This document shows, piece by piece, positions 27,803-37,412 of a DNA stretch of 64,000 nt (the first letter of the stretch is position 1; each line of letters opens with the position of its first letter). This stretch comes from an uncultured Shimia sp. (GTDB lineage Bacteria; Pseudomonadota; Alphaproteobacteria; Rhodobacterales; Rhodobacteraceae), in NCBI RefSeq assembly GCF_913054185.1, contig NZ_CAJXIV010000001.1, forward strand, positions 1 to 64,000, in the 5' to 3' direction. A program made the translations under genes and the position numbers. Under the pieces are notes generated by a model that made no database searches, had not been told where the DNA came from, and saw only the letters and a list, made by a program, of their open reading frames with translations.

Positions 27803-30292
27803 ATGACATTGCCAACGTCCCGTCGCACATTTTTGAAGTCGACCGCCGCCGCCGCCACGGCCTCGGCAGCCGGCATCACATTGCCAAAAGAAGCAGAGGC
27901 CCAAGTGGGCACACCGGATATCCGCTGGGACAAAGCGCCTTGTCGCTTCTGCGGCACTGGCTGCTCCGTTCTGGTGGGTACCAAAGACGGTCGTGTGGTC
28001 GCCACGCAGGGTGACCCCAAAGCTCCAGTGAACCGGGGCCTGAACTGTATCAAAGGCTACTTCCTCTCCAAGATCATGTACGGCAAAGACCGTTTGACCA
28101 CGCCTTTGCTGCGCAAAACCAATGGCCAGTACGACAAAGAAGGCGAATTCACCCCGGTGAGCTGGGAAGAAGCCTTCGACATTATGGCGGTCAAGTTTAA
28201 GGACGCCCTGAAAGAAAAAGGCCCAACCGGCATTGGTATGTTTGGGTCCGGCCAGTGGACTGTTTGGGAAGGTTATGCTGCGTCCAAGCTTATGAAGGCA
28301 GGTTTCCTGTCTAACAACATCGACCCCAACGCGCGTCACTGTATGGCATCTGCTGTTGTGGGTTTTATGCGCGCCTTTGGCATAGACGAGCCAATGGGCT
28401 GCTACGACGATTTTGAGCACGCCGACACATTTGTGCTTTGGGGCTCCAACATGGCGGAGATGCACCCGATCCTGTGGTCGCGTCTGACTGACACCCGTTT
28501 GACCAAACCTGGTGCGGAAGTGCACGTGCTGTCGACGTTTGAGCACCGTTCGTTTGAACTTGCCGACAATGGCATGATCTTCACACCACAGACCGATCTT
28601 GCGATCCTGAACTACATCGCCAACTACATCATCGAAAATGATGCGGTGAACTGGGACTTCGTAAATGAGAAGGTGAACTTCACCAAAGCCACCACCGATA
28701 TTGGCTATGGTCTGCGTGATGAGCATCCGCTGCAGCAAGCCGCGGAAAATCCAAACAACGGCGGCCTCGAGAAGATCGATTTTGAGGCTTACAAAGAGTA
28801 TGTCTCCGAATACACACTGGAGAAAACCAGCGAGATTTCCGGTGTTCCAGAAAATGCCCTGCTGCGTCTGGCGCAACAATATGCCGATCCTGATCGCAAG
28901 GTGATGTCGCTCTGGACCATGGGCTTCAACCAGCACACCCGCGGGTCTTGGGTAAACGGTTTGATGTACAACGTGCACCTGCTGACCGGTAAAATTTCCG
29001 AGCCAGGCAATTCGCCGTTCTCGCTGACAGGTCAGCCCTCTGCTTGTGGTACGGCACGTGAAGTTGGGACATTTTCCCATCGTCTGCCTGCGGACATGGT
29101 TGTGGCCAATGATGAGCACCGCGCAATTTCTGAGAAAAAGTGGAAGCTGCCAGCGGGTATCCTTAATGCCAAGGTTGGTTCGCACGCTGTGCAGCAAAAC
29201 CGTGACCTGAAAGATGGCAAAATCAACGCCTATTGGGTGCAGTGTAACAACAACATGCAAGCCGCACCAAATATCAACGAAGAAGGCTTCCCTGGGTATC
29301 GCAACCCGGACAACTTCATTGTTGTGTCAGATCCGTACCCAACCGTGACCACAATGGCGGCGGACTTGATCTTGCCAACCGCAATGTGGGTGGAAAAAGA
29401 AGGCGCGTACGGCAATGCCGAGCGTCGGACACAATTCTGGCGTCAGCAAGTGGATGCACCGGGTGATGCCAAATCTGACGTTTGGCAGCTGATGGAGTTC
29501 TCCAAACGCTTCACCACAAACGAAGTGTGGCCGGCTGAAATTCTGGATGCCAACCCGGAGTACAAAGACAAAACTCTGTTTGAAGTGCTGTTTGCCAACG
29601 GTCAGGTCGACAAATACGGTCTGGACGAGCTTCAGGAAGGCTTTGCCAACGATGAATCCGAACACTTCGGCTTCTACGTGCAGAAAGGTCTGTTTGAGGA
29701 GTACGCTTCCTTTGGTCGTGGCAAAGCGCACGATCTGGCGGACTTTGAAGTATATCACAAGGCACGTGGTCTGCGCTGGCCTGTGGTGGATGGCAAGGAG
29801 ACGCTCTATCGCTTCCGTGAGGGCTATGACCCCTACGTGAAAGAAGGCGAAGGCGTGAAGTTCTACGGCAAGCCGGACGGTCGGGCAAACATCATCTTTG
29901 CCCCGTATGAGCCGCCAGCGGAGAGCCCGGATGAGGACTTCAACCTGTGGCTTGTCACCGGTCGTGTGCTTGAGCATTGGCACTCTGGCTCCATGACTCG
30001 TCGTGTGCCGGAGCTGCACCGCTCGTATCCTTATGCGCAGGTGTTCATGCATCCGGAAGACGCCAAGGAGCGTGGCCTGCGCCGCGGACAGGAGATCACC
30101 ATCTCCACCCGTCGCGGTGACATGCAGAGCCGGGTGGAAACCCGCGGACGCAACAAAATGCCAAAAGGCGTGGTGTTTGTGCCGTGGTTTGACGAAGGCC
30201 AGCTGATCAACAAGCTGACTTTGGATGCCACTTGCCCGCTCTCCAAAGAGACCGATTTCAAAAAATGTGCCTGTAAAGTTGAGCGCACTTAA
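27803..30292 (+). CDS. napA: Periplasmic nitrate reductase catalytic subunit NapA
   Basis: Tat motif [20 protein letters not shown]...NCIKGYFL 4Fe-4S ligands; [12 protein letters not shown] Mo-ligand region. Confidence 0.97.
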   Translation: MTLPTSRRTFLKSTAAAATASAAGITLPKEAEAQVGTPDIRWDKAPCRFCGTGCSVLVGTKDGRVVATQGDPKAPVNRGLNCIKGYFLSKIMYGKDRLTTPLLRKTNGQYDKEGEFTPVSWEEAFDIMAVKFKDALKEKGPTGIGMFGSGQWTVWEGYAASKLMKAGFLSNNIDPNARHCMASAVVGFMRAFGIDEPMGCYDDFEHADTFVLWGSNMAEMHPILWSRLTDTRLTKPGAEVHVLSTFEHRSFELADNGMIFTPQTDLAILNYIANYIIENDAVNWDFVNEKVNFTKATTDIGYGLRDEHPLQQAAENPNNGGLEKIDFEAYKEYVSEYTLEKTSEISGVPENALLRLAQQYADPDRKVMSLWTMGFNQHTRGSWVNGLMYNVHLLTGKISEPGNSPFSLTGQPSACGTAREVGTFSHRLPADMVVANDEHRAISEKKWKLPAGILNAKVGSHAVQQNRDLKDGKINAYWVQCNNNMQAAPNINEEGFPGYRNPDNFIVVSDPYPTVTTMAADLILPTAMWVEKEGAYGNAERRTQFWRQQVDAPGDAKSDVWQLMEFSKRFTTNEVWPAEILDANPEYKDKTLFEVLFANGQVDKYGLDELQEGFANDESEHFGFYVQKGLFEEYASFGRGKAHDLADFEVYHKARGLRWPVVDGKETLYRFREGYDPYVKEGEGVKFYGKPDGRANIIFAPYEPPAESPDEDFNLWLVTGRVLEHWHSGSMTRRVPELHRSYPYAQVFMHPEDAKERGLRRGQEITISTRRGDMQSRVETRGRNKMPKGVVFVPWFDEGQLINKLTLDATCPLSKETDFKKCACKVERT

Positions 30293-30327
30293 GCGCTCTT
30301 CCCCTTAGGTAGCTGAAAGCTAGAGCC

Positions 30328-31158
30328 ATGTCCGCCACGTTGACACAGCCAAAGAATCCAGCCCGCCGTCGCTTCCTTCAGGATGCGGCGCGCGGAACGG
30401 CGGGTTGTGCTGTGGCGGGCATGTCCTTGGCGTGGTTTGTGCAGGATGCACGGGCTTTGCCAGATAGGGCCATTCGCCCACCCGGCGCGTTGCCGGAAGA
30501 GGATTTTTTGGCCGCGTGTATCCGGTGTGGCCTCTGTGTGCGGGATTGCCCCTATGACACGCTGGTTCTTGCGGAACTGGGCGTGGATGGCGCGGCGACT
30601 GGTACGCCGTTTTTCACCGCACGGGATATTCCCTGTGAGATGTGTGAGGACATTCCTTGTGTCGCCGCCTGCCCAACAGGCGCGCTCGACAAGGAGCTGA
30701 CCAATATTGACGACAGCCGCATGGGGCTGGCGGTTCTGATTGATCAGGAAAACTGCCTGAACGCGTTGGGCCTGCGCTGCGATGTGTGTTACCGGGTGTG
30801 TCCGGCTATTGACGAAGCTATCACGCTGGAGCGGCGTCACAATGAACGCTCCGGCCACCATGCAATCTTCATGCCGGTTGTGCACTCGGATCACTGCACT
30901 GGCTGTGGCAAATGTGAAAAGTCCTGTGTTTTGCCAGGTGAGGCAGCCATCAAAGTTTTGCCCATCCGCGTGGCGCAAGCTGATCAGGCTGAACACTACA
31001 AACGCAGTTGGGAAGAGAACACACCGCTGGTGGATGAGATCATTGATCTGCCTGACCGGCTGCCTGGCACAGGTACAGATAATCTCGCTGCACCAGGGGG
31101 TTTTGAGCCGACCTTCAAGTTGCCTCAAGGCGCAACAACGGGAGGTATTGGTCAATGA
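30328..31158 (+). CDS. napG: Ferredoxin-type protein NapG
   Basis: Tat-like N-terminus ARRRFLQ; four 4Fe-4S motifs. Confidence 0.93.
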   Translation: MSATLTQPKNPARRRFLQDAARGTAGCAVAGMSLAWFVQDARALPDRAIRPPGALPEEDFLAACIRCGLCVRDCPYDTLVLAELGVDGAATGTPFFTARDIPCEMCEDIPCVAACPTGALDKELTNIDDSRMGLAVLIDQENCLNALGLRCDVCYRVCPAIDEAITLERRHNERSGHHAIFMPVVHSDHCTGCGKCEKSCVLPGEAAIKVLPIRVAQADQAEHYKRSWEENTPLVDEIIDLPDRLPGTGTDNLAAPGGFEPTFKLPQGATTGGIGQ

Positions 31159-32075
31159 CCGTATCTACGCACCTCCCCGTTGGAGCTGAGGCCATTCGCG
31201 ACAAAGGCTACTGGCTGGCCTATCGGTTCCTGATCTTACGTCGTCTCAGCCAGGTGTTCTTCCTGAGCTTGTTTTTGTTGGGTCCTTGGTTTGGCATCTG
31301 GTGGGTGAAAGGCAATCTCAGCGGCTCGCTTACATTCAATGTTCTGCCACTCACCGATCCGTTTATCGCGCTGCAAGGTATTGTGGCTGGGCACTGGCCT
31401 GAGATGACTGCGCTTATAGGTGCGCTCATTGTTGGCGCTGTCTACGCCCTCATTGGCGGGAGGCTGTATTGCAGCTGGGTTTGCCCGATCAATCCAGTCA
31501 CAGATGCGGCCAGCTGGTTGCACCGCAAGCTCGACCTGCCCAAAGGGTGGCAGCCAAAACGCGGCACGAAGTACTTCATGCTGGCCATGGTGCTCGGCGT
31601 GAGTGTGCTCACCGGCACTGTTGCGTGGGAGTTTGTGAATCCAATTTCCATGCTGCACCGCGGACTAATCTTTGGAGCCGGCTTTGCCTGGGCGCTGGTG
31701 ATTGGTGTGTTTGTATTTGACCTGTTGCTGGCCCGCCGAGGTTGGTGCGGGCACCTATGCCCGGTTGGCGCCTTTTATGGTCTGCTGGGCAACAAATCTC
31801 TATTGCGGGTCACGGCGCAAAAGCGCGCCGCCTGCGACGATTGTATGGACTGCTTTGCGGTCTGTCCGGAAATGCAGGTGATTACCCCTGCGCTGCGCGG
31901 CAAAGATGCGGACACCCCGCTGATCCTGTCGCCGGATTGCACAAATTGCGGCCGTTGCATCGATATTTGCTCGGTCAATGTATTCCACTTTACCCATCGA
32001 TTTGACGAGACGCCCGCGCCGGGGCGTGTCCGAGACCGAACCAACCCAGCGCCAAAGGTCGGCAAAGCCGCCTGA
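31155..32075 (+). CDS. napH: Quinol dehydrogenase ferredoxin subunit NapH
   Basis: Four TM segments, [24 protein letters not shown], and C-terminal CxxCxxxC clusters. Confidence 0.93.
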   Translation: MTVSTHLPVGAEAIRDKGYWLAYRFLILRRLSQVFFLSLFLLGPWFGIWWVKGNLSGSLTFNVLPLTDPFIALQGIVAGHWPEMTALIGALIVGAVYALIGGRLYCSWVCPINPVTDAASWLHRKLDLPKGWQPKRGTKYFMLAMVLGVSVLTGTVAWEFVNPISMLHRGLIFGAGFAWALVIGVFVFDLLLARRGWCGHLCPVGAFYGLLGNKSLLRVTAQKRAACDDCMDCFAVCPEMQVITPALRGKDADTPLILSPDCTNCGRCIDICSVNVFHFTHRFDETPAPGRVRDRTNPAPKVGKAA

Positions 32076-32095
32076 GAAGCTAAGGAGAAAGAAAG

Positions 32096-32530
32096 ATGAA
32101 AAAACATCCCCTCATCAGCGCCTTGACGGCAGCAGCCATTGTTCTTGGCAGCGGGTTTGCTGTCGCGGATCAGGCCGGGAACGTCAAATCTCTGCGCAAT
32201 GATCCGATTGATGCCACCAACCGCTTGGATGAGCCGTTGCATCAGCAATCCGGCCGTGTGGCACGCAATTATCGCCAGCAGCCGCCGTTGATCCCACACA
32301 CCGTGGATCAGTATCAAATTGATCTGAGTGCCAACCAATGTTTGGCCTGCCACGATTGGACCAAAGCAGGCGAACGCGGTGCGCCGACCCTGTCGATGAC
32401 CCACTATCAAGGCCGAGACGGTGAGCAACTCGACGAAGTGGCTGGCACCCGGTGGTTCTGCAACCAATGCCACGTGCCACAAGCCAACGCGCCTGCGCTG
32501 GTCGAAAACGAATTTGAACCGTCCAACTAA
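32096..32530 (+). CDS. napB: Diheme cytochrome c NapB
   Basis: Two CXXCH motifs (CLACH, CNQCH); signal peptide; operon position. Confidence 0.95.
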   Translation: MKKHPLISALTAAAIVLGSGFAVADQAGNVKSLRNDPIDATNRLDEPLHQQSGRVARNYRQQPPLIPHTVDQYQIDLSANQCLACHDWTKAGERGAPTLSMTHYQGRDGEQLDEVAGTRWFCNQCHVPQANAPALVENEFEPSN

Positions 32531-32553
32531 CGTCGGAAAAGGGGAAGGTAGCC

Positions 32554-33267
32554 ATGTCTGATCAAGGCAACAACACCGGCAAGAAGCCGGGCTTTATACG
32601 CCGCACCTGGTCCACATTGTGGTCTCCGACGTCGGCCTTTTCGCTGGGCGCCTTGCTGTTTGGCGGGTTTCTGGCCGGTATCCTGTTTTGGGGTGGGTTT
32701 CACTGGTCGCTTGAGCTGACCAACACGGAAGAATTCTGTGTGTCCTGCCACGAGATGGAGCGTAACTACGAAGAATACACGGAGACGGTGCACTACAATA
32801 ACCGCTCTGGTGTGCGCGCCACATGTCCGGATTGTCATGTGCCAAAACAGTGGCAGCACAAAATCAAGGCCAAAATCCTTGCGTCCAAAGACCTCTATCA
32901 CACGGTGATGGGCACAATCGACACCGAGGAAAAATACGAAGATCACCGCCTGTCGATGGCCTCGGCGTCTTGGAAGAAGATGAAGAAAAGCGACAGCCGG
33001 GAATGCCGAAACTGTCACAAGTTCACCTATATGGACTTTACAGTTCAGGAGAACCGGGCCGCCGCGCAGCACCAGGTGGCGCTGGATGAAGGCAAAACCT
33101 GCATCGATTGCCACCAAGGCATCGCACACAGACTGCCTGCAGATTATCTGGAGGCCTATGAGGATGTGACTGCTGAGCTGGAAGGTGAGATTGTGGTGCC
33201 GGACAACCCGGGGCATGATGTCGCCACGGCGGGCAGCGAGATCAAAGGTTATCTGGCGTCTAACTAA
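32554..33267 (+). CDS. napC: Tetraheme cytochrome c NapC
   Basis: Four CXXCH motifs (CVSCH, CPDCH, CRNCH, CIDCH); one N-terminal TM; NapC/NirT family. Confidence 0.95.
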   Translation: MSDQGNNTGKKPGFIRRTWSTLWSPTSAFSLGALLFGGFLAGILFWGGFHWSLELTNTEEFCVSCHEMERNYEEYTETVHYNNRSGVRATCPDCHVPKQWQHKIKAKILASKDLYHTVMGTIDTEEKYEDHRLSMASASWKKMKKSDSRECRNCHKFTYMDFTVQENRAAAQHQVALDEGKTCIDCHQGIAHRLPADYLEAYEDVTAELEGEIVVPDNPGHDVATAGSEIKGYLASN

Positions 33268-33290
33268 ATTGCCCTAACTGACAATTTGTA

Positions 33291-33323
33291 AGAGCGCTTC
33301 CTTCGGGGAGTGCTCTTTTTTTG
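33291..33323 (+). terminator. Intrinsic terminator of the nap operon
   Basis: AGAGCGCTTCC-TTCG-GGGAGTGCTCT followed by TTTTTTT (UUCG tetraloop). Confidence 0.85.
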
Positions 33324-33334
33324 TTGCTAAAACA

Positions 33335-33560
33335 TAAAGCGCCGGCGCTCATCTCTGAGCTGCCGGCGCTGGCCTTGGGTTCGTGAGTGGTCTGGCTTGG
33401 GGCTCAGACTGGCGCGCCACATCAAGGCTAACGTCTTGCGCCGACAACCAACTCCAACAGGGAGGGAGGAGGGAATGAAGTTGGTCGTTGAGGTCGCGCC
33501 GCTCAAGGGAGGGAGGAAAGCGGCGCAGGTCTTTCGGAGGAGGTGCGCGGCGTTGTCCCC
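33335..33560 (-). ncRNA. Candidate cuckoo/CcsR-like sRNA (anti-Shine-Dalgarno loops)
   Basis: Minus strand: CCTCCTCC (33536-33543); stem-loop with arms 33519-33526/33496-33503 and loop TTCCTCCCTCCCTTG; stem-loop with arms 33479-33488/33444-33453 and loop containing CCCTCCTCCCTCCC; GC-rich hairpin 33338-33370 followed by TTTATGTTTT. 5' end not determined. Confidence 0.6.
33338..33370 (-). terminator. Intrinsic terminator-like hairpin, minus strand
   Basis: AGCGCCGGC-GCTCA-TCTC-TGAGC-T-GCCGGCGCT inverted repeat; followed on the minus strand by TTTATGTTTT. Confidence 0.7.
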
Positions 33561-33736
33561 AGGCCGCTTCGTCCTCTGTGATACTGATATGGGAAAGGGG
33601 TAAAGAAATCCTTTTGGAGTTTCAGAATAATCCTTGTGAATTTGCGCCAAATTTTTGCGTTCACGCTTGCAGCCTTTTACCCGCTTGACCTCATAGAGTG
33701 GTTTGGTCGACAAAAGCGCAAGAGAGGCGGGCATTT

Positions 33737-34573
33737 ATGGGAAATTTGGTTAACAGCTTGCGGATCACAGTGGTGCGGTTCAACGGAAAAAACGGCTTTA
33801 TGCGCAGTTCACATTTGACGCTGTCTTTTGTGTTTGCCCTGTTTCCCTTCTGTCTTTTTGCGCTGTCGTTGGCTGGTGTGCTGAGTCCCCAGGCGCAGGT
33901 TGATGATATTATCGACTTTGCGATTGGGGCTTGGCCGGATGCCATTGCAGGACCAATCGAAAGCGAGTTGCGTGCCGTTTTGCAGGCCGGCAGCTCGACG
34001 CTCACCTTGGGGGCTGTGCTGGCGATTGTGTTTGCGTCAAATGGTGTGGACGCCATACGGCTGGTGATTACCGATGCATACCGAGACACGGACCCACGCC
34101 CGTTTTGGAAAGTGCGTGCTTTGGCGATCTTGTTTGTGATCGCGGGCAGTGCGCTCTTTACGGCGGCTGGCGTGGTCAGTGTGGTGGTGCCTGTGGTCAT
34201 CCACTTCTTTGATGATTTGGTGCCGTGGTTGGATCAATCCATTCTGAGCAATGATGAGTTTCGCCAAGGTGTGATTTTTGCGGTGACGTCGTTCTTTTTG
34301 TTTGCCTGTCACAGGTGGCTGCCAGGTGTGCCTCATAAAGCAAGGAGCCTCTGGCCCGGTATACTTCTCTGTCTCGGGCTGTGGTTTGTCGCGTCTAAGG
34401 TCTTCACTTTCTACATCAGTAGCTTCTCGACTTACTCTGTGACCTACGCTGGCCTCGCCGGCATCATGTCGGCCCTGGTGTACCTATACCTGATGTCGGC
34501 CATTTTTGTTTTGGGCGCTGAGTTTAACGGCCAGTTAATGGACGAAGCCCGCAGCCGGGGTGAAACCGTATAA
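33737..34573 (+). CDS. YihY/virulence factor BrkB family membrane protein
   Basis: Multi-TM; FALFPFCLFAL..., YAGLAGIMSALVYLYLMSAIFVLGAEFNGQL signature. Confidence 0.9.
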   Translation: MGNLVNSLRITVVRFNGKNGFMRSSHLTLSFVFALFPFCLFALSLAGVLSPQAQVDDIIDFAIGAWPDAIAGPIESELRAVLQAGSSTLTLGAVLAIVFASNGVDAIRLVITDAYRDTDPRPFWKVRALAILFVIAGSALFTAAGVVSVVVPVVIHFFDDLVPWLDQSILSNDEFRQGVIFAVTSFFLFACHRWLPGVPHKARSLWPGILLCLGLWFVASKVFTFYISSFSTYSVTYAGLAGIMSALVYLYLMSAIFVLGAEFNGQLMDEARSRGETV

Positions 34574-34648
34574 CTACGACCTACGGCACGTCACTCTTGT
34601 CGCTTTTTTGACGATGGCTAAGGTCCATCGCGGGAAAAGGAGAATGAC

Positions 34649-36250
34649 ATGGTTGAGACCATCGGTGCGCTGTTAGATGCGCGGGCTAAGGTGTTTTCGG
34701 AGCACAGCTTTTTGCAAGTGCCTGCGAATGACGCGCGAGACTACCATCCCGATGGCTATTTGTGCACCTATGGCGCGGCAGCGCAGGTTGTTGCTGCTTT
34801 GGAGGCTCGGCTCGCTGGTGCCGGGTATGGTCATGGGCACCGGATTGCTGTGTTGCTGGAAAACCGGCCGGAGATGTTGCTCATTAAACTGGCGCTGGCG
34901 AAACGTGGTATCAGCTGGGTGCCCGTGAATCCGGATTATCGCCCGGCGGAGGTGGCCTATCTGCTGCAGGACAGCGCAGCGGATTTGGCATTGGTCGCGC
35001 CGGAGTTGGCGGGATTGATGGCTGCTGGCATTGCTGAGAGCGGATTGGACGTGGCCTCAGTAGAGATGACAGAGAGCCTGCCAGATTTGCCGAAAGCGGT
35101 GCGTCCAGCACCATCTGACCAACCGGTAAGTGGAGCCACGGAGGCCAGTTTGATTTACACTTCGGGCACCACCGGTCGGCCCAAAGGCTGCATCATGAGC
35201 CACGCCTATGAAGTGGAGATGGGGCAATGGTATGCCTCACGCGGTGGTTTGATCCAGTTTGAAGCGGGGGTCACGAAAGTCTATTGCCCATTGCCACTTT
35301 TCCATGTCAACGCGGCGATCCTGTTGTTTATGGCGGTGATCGACACCGGTAGCACACACATCATTCCAGAGCGCTTTCGCGCACGGGCGTGGTGGCGCGA
35401 GTTGGCGGAAACTGGTGCCACCGCGGCGCATTACCTTGGCATTATTATTCCGGCATTGATGAACCGGGAGCCAGAAGAGTGGGAACAAAAACATCAAGTT
35501 AAGTGGGCCGTGGGGGCAGGGGTGGAGCCGACGTTACACCGCCCGTTTGAAGAGCGCTTTGGTTTTCCACTGATCGAGGTTTGGGGCATGACAGAAATGT
35601 GCCGGATGATAGCGGATTGTGAGGAGCCGCGCCGGATTGACACCCGCGCCATGGGGCGGCCACAGCCAGGGTTAGATGTGCGTGTTGTTGATGAGGACGA
35701 CAATGAGGTACCACGCGGAACACCTGGTGAAATGACCCTGCGGTACAACGCAGATACGCCAAGACGTGGAGCATTTTCCGGTTATCTGAATTTACCGGAA
35801 GCCACGGAAGACTCGTGGCGTGGCGATTGGTTCCACACCGGTGACACGGTGGTGATGGATGACACTGATATGATCACTTTTGTGGATCGCAAAAAAAACA
35901 TTATCCGGCGGTCGGGCGAAAACATCGCGGCGGCGGAGATCGAGGCGTGTTTGCAGGATCATCCGTCAGTGGATCGTGTGGCTGTAGTGGCGGTTGAGGA
36001 CGCGATGCGGGACGAGGAAGTTATGGCCTGTGTTCAAGTACTTGGCGATGCGGATAAAGCGCTCGCGCAAGACCTGTTTGATTGGAGCTTTGCTCGACTG
36101 GCGTATTACAAAGCGCCGGGATGGATCCGGTTTATGGCGGATATTCCGGTGACTGGCACACAGAAAATTCAGAAGCACAGCCTGTTTGGAGATCAAGAAA
36201 CAGAAACGGACGGCGCGTTTGACTTCAGACCCTTGAAGAAACGAGGCTGA
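34649..36250 (+). CDS. AMP-dependent acyl-CoA synthetase/ligase family protein
   Basis: LIYTSGTTGRPKGCIMSH, GWGMTEMC-like region, WFHTGDTV, FVDRKKNIIRRSGENIAAAEIE. Confidence 0.9.
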   Translation: MVETIGALLDARAKVFSEHSFLQVPANDARDYHPDGYLCTYGAAAQVVAALEARLAGAGYGHGHRIAVLLENRPEMLLIKLALAKRGISWVPVNPDYRPAEVAYLLQDSAADLALVAPELAGLMAAGIAESGLDVASVEMTESLPDLPKAVRPAPSDQPVSGATEASLIYTSGTTGRPKGCIMSHAYEVEMGQWYASRGGLIQFEAGVTKVYCPLPLFHVNAAILLFMAVIDTGSTHIIPERFRARAWWRELAETGATAAHYLGIIIPALMNREPEEWEQKHQVKWAVGAGVEPTLHRPFEERFGFPLIEVWGMTEMCRMIADCEEPRRIDTRAMGRPQPGLDVRVVDEDDNEVPRGTPGEMTLRYNADTPRRGAFSGYLNLPEATEDSWRGDWFHTGDTVVMDDTDMITFVDRKKNIIRRSGENIAAAEIEACLQDHPSVDRVAVVAVEDAMRDEEVMACVQVLGDADKALAQDLFDWSFARLAYYKAPGWIRFMADIPVTGTQKIQKHSLFGDQETETDGAFDFRPLKKRG

Positions 36251-36256
36251 TCCGGT

Positions 36257-36616
36257 TCAGCAAATGATGCGGAATGGGCTGGTGGTGCAAAGGATGATGT
36301 AATCGCGATCGGTTTCGATGAGATGCCAGCCACGTTTGCGCACTGCCAACTCCAACGCCGCCCGGCCGCACTCGGCCTCAACATCCTGTATGCGACGGCG
36401 CACAGCGCCGGCTTCGCCCGATTTGAACGAGGAAAACACTTGATCCAGCCAATTTTGGCCGGTGGTCGTATGTGACAAAGTGGCCTGCATTTCAACACTG
36501 TGCCGGTAAAGTGGTGAATGTAGGGTAAAGATTTCCGATAAAGTTGCGTGGTTCTCAACGTCGCTGTGGGTCAATATGGACAACGCACTGTCTTTGACGA
36601 TTGATAAGATATTCAC
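36257..36616 (-). CDS. Hypothetical protein (119 aa)
   Basis: Uninterrupted ORF filling the gap between the ligase and TetR genes; no family recognised. Confidence 0.55.
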   Translation of the reverse strand: MNILSIVKDSALSILTHSDVENHATLSEIFTLHSPLYRHSVEMQATLSHTTTGQNWLDQVFSSFKSGEAGAVRRRIQDVEAECGRAALELAVRKRGWHLIETDRDYIILCTTSPFRIIC

Positions 36617-36639
36617 CTGTCCAAGTGGTAAGGCAACGG

Positions 36640-37227
36640 CTATTCGCTTTCCAAAAAGGCTTTGAGTTGTGTGGCCACGGCTTTTTGGCGGGCTGCCTTC
36701 AGGTCATCTGTGTCTTCCGTACGTAGAAAGATGGCCAAAGCCTCCTGAGACATCAAAAGATACTGCGCGCTGCCAATTACCCCATAAAGACCAAGAAGCA
36801 AGTCCATGTCAGTGGCATTTTTCTTGGCTGGCACAGACCGCGCCAAATCCAACAAGGCTTTCAGGTAGGGTTTGAGCGGGGCAAGCCCAGTGTCTGTGGC
36901 GCTATCAAGGAGGTTGCGCAGGATAAGGCGCGCGTCTTGCGTTTTATCGGTGTTGCCGCCGAGGAGGTCTTGGAAATGCAGGATAAGGCGCAGTTTAGGA
37001 GAAACGTCTGGGGTGTCGCTTAAGGAGGCCAAAAGCCTATCCGTAAGGGCTTTGAGTACGGCATCATAGAGTGCGGTTTTGGTGCCAAAATGGTGGAGGA
37101 TCGCCTGTTTGGTAACGCCAGCAGTTGTCGCAAGAGCCGCCAGACTCAGCCCATGGTAACCTTCAGCGGAAAATCCTTCAGTGGCCAGTGTGATGTAACG
37201 GGCGCGGGCGGGTGAGGGCTGTGACAT
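36640..37227 (-). CDS. TetR/AcrR family transcriptional regulator
   Basis: N-terminal HTH AEGYHGLSLAALATTAGVTKQAILHHFGTKTALYDAVL. Confidence 0.87.
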   Translation of the reverse strand: MSQPSPARARYITLATEGFSAEGYHGLSLAALATTAGVTKQAILHHFGTKTALYDAVLKALTDRLLASLSDTPDVSPKLRLILHFQDLLGGNTDKTQDARLILRNLLDSATDTGLAPLKPYLKALLDLARSVPAKKNATDMDLLLGLYGVIGSAQYLLMSQEALAIFLRTEDTDDLKAARQKAVATQLKAFLESE

Positions 37228-37340
37228 CGGTTTGGTCCTGCAGAGCTCTGTTTCTTGAAAGCAGCTTACCGAGCGGTCCGCGGCTTGCCAATTGGTAAGC
37301 TGCTTTTAGAGCTGCAGAGCTGACCAAACGGTAAACGGAC
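37228..37340. promoter_or_regulatory. Nested inverted repeats upstream of the TetR gene (candidate operator region)
   Basis: AAAGCAGCTTACC (37258-37270) / GGTAAGCTGCTTT (37294-37306); outer GTTTGGTC / GACCAAAC; ACCG-AG-CGGT at 37268-37277. Confidence 0.55.
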
Positions 37341-37364
37341 CTGTAAAAACAGTTTGGAAAAAGA

Positions 37365-37392
37365 AAAAGGGCGGAAAAATCCCCGCCCTTTT
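37365..37392 (-). terminator. Intrinsic terminator of the methyl-transfer operon (minus strand)
   Basis: Minus strand AAGGGCGG-ggattttt-CCGCCCTT followed by TTTCTTTTT. Confidence 0.8.
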
Positions 37393-37412
37393 CTCATTGG
37401 TTGAGTCGGCCG

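Noticed and set aside
27548-29260. 570-aa minus-strand ORF
   Set aside because: Lies antisense to napD/napA; its translation shows no recognisable domain while the plus strand encodes clear NapA. Shadow ORF of a codon-biased gene.
27803-30292. Possible selenocysteine formate dehydrogenase (given nearby selD)
   Set aside because: Continuous ORF with no in-frame TGA; cofactor motif [12 protein letters not shown] and the flanking napD/B/C genes identify NapA with Cys ligand.
33327-33734. 135-aa minus-strand ORF and 33397..33603 plus-strand ORF
   Set aside because: Both cover the structured C/G-rich hairpin region; translations look non-protein-like and the hairpin/terminator structure is better explained as an sRNA.
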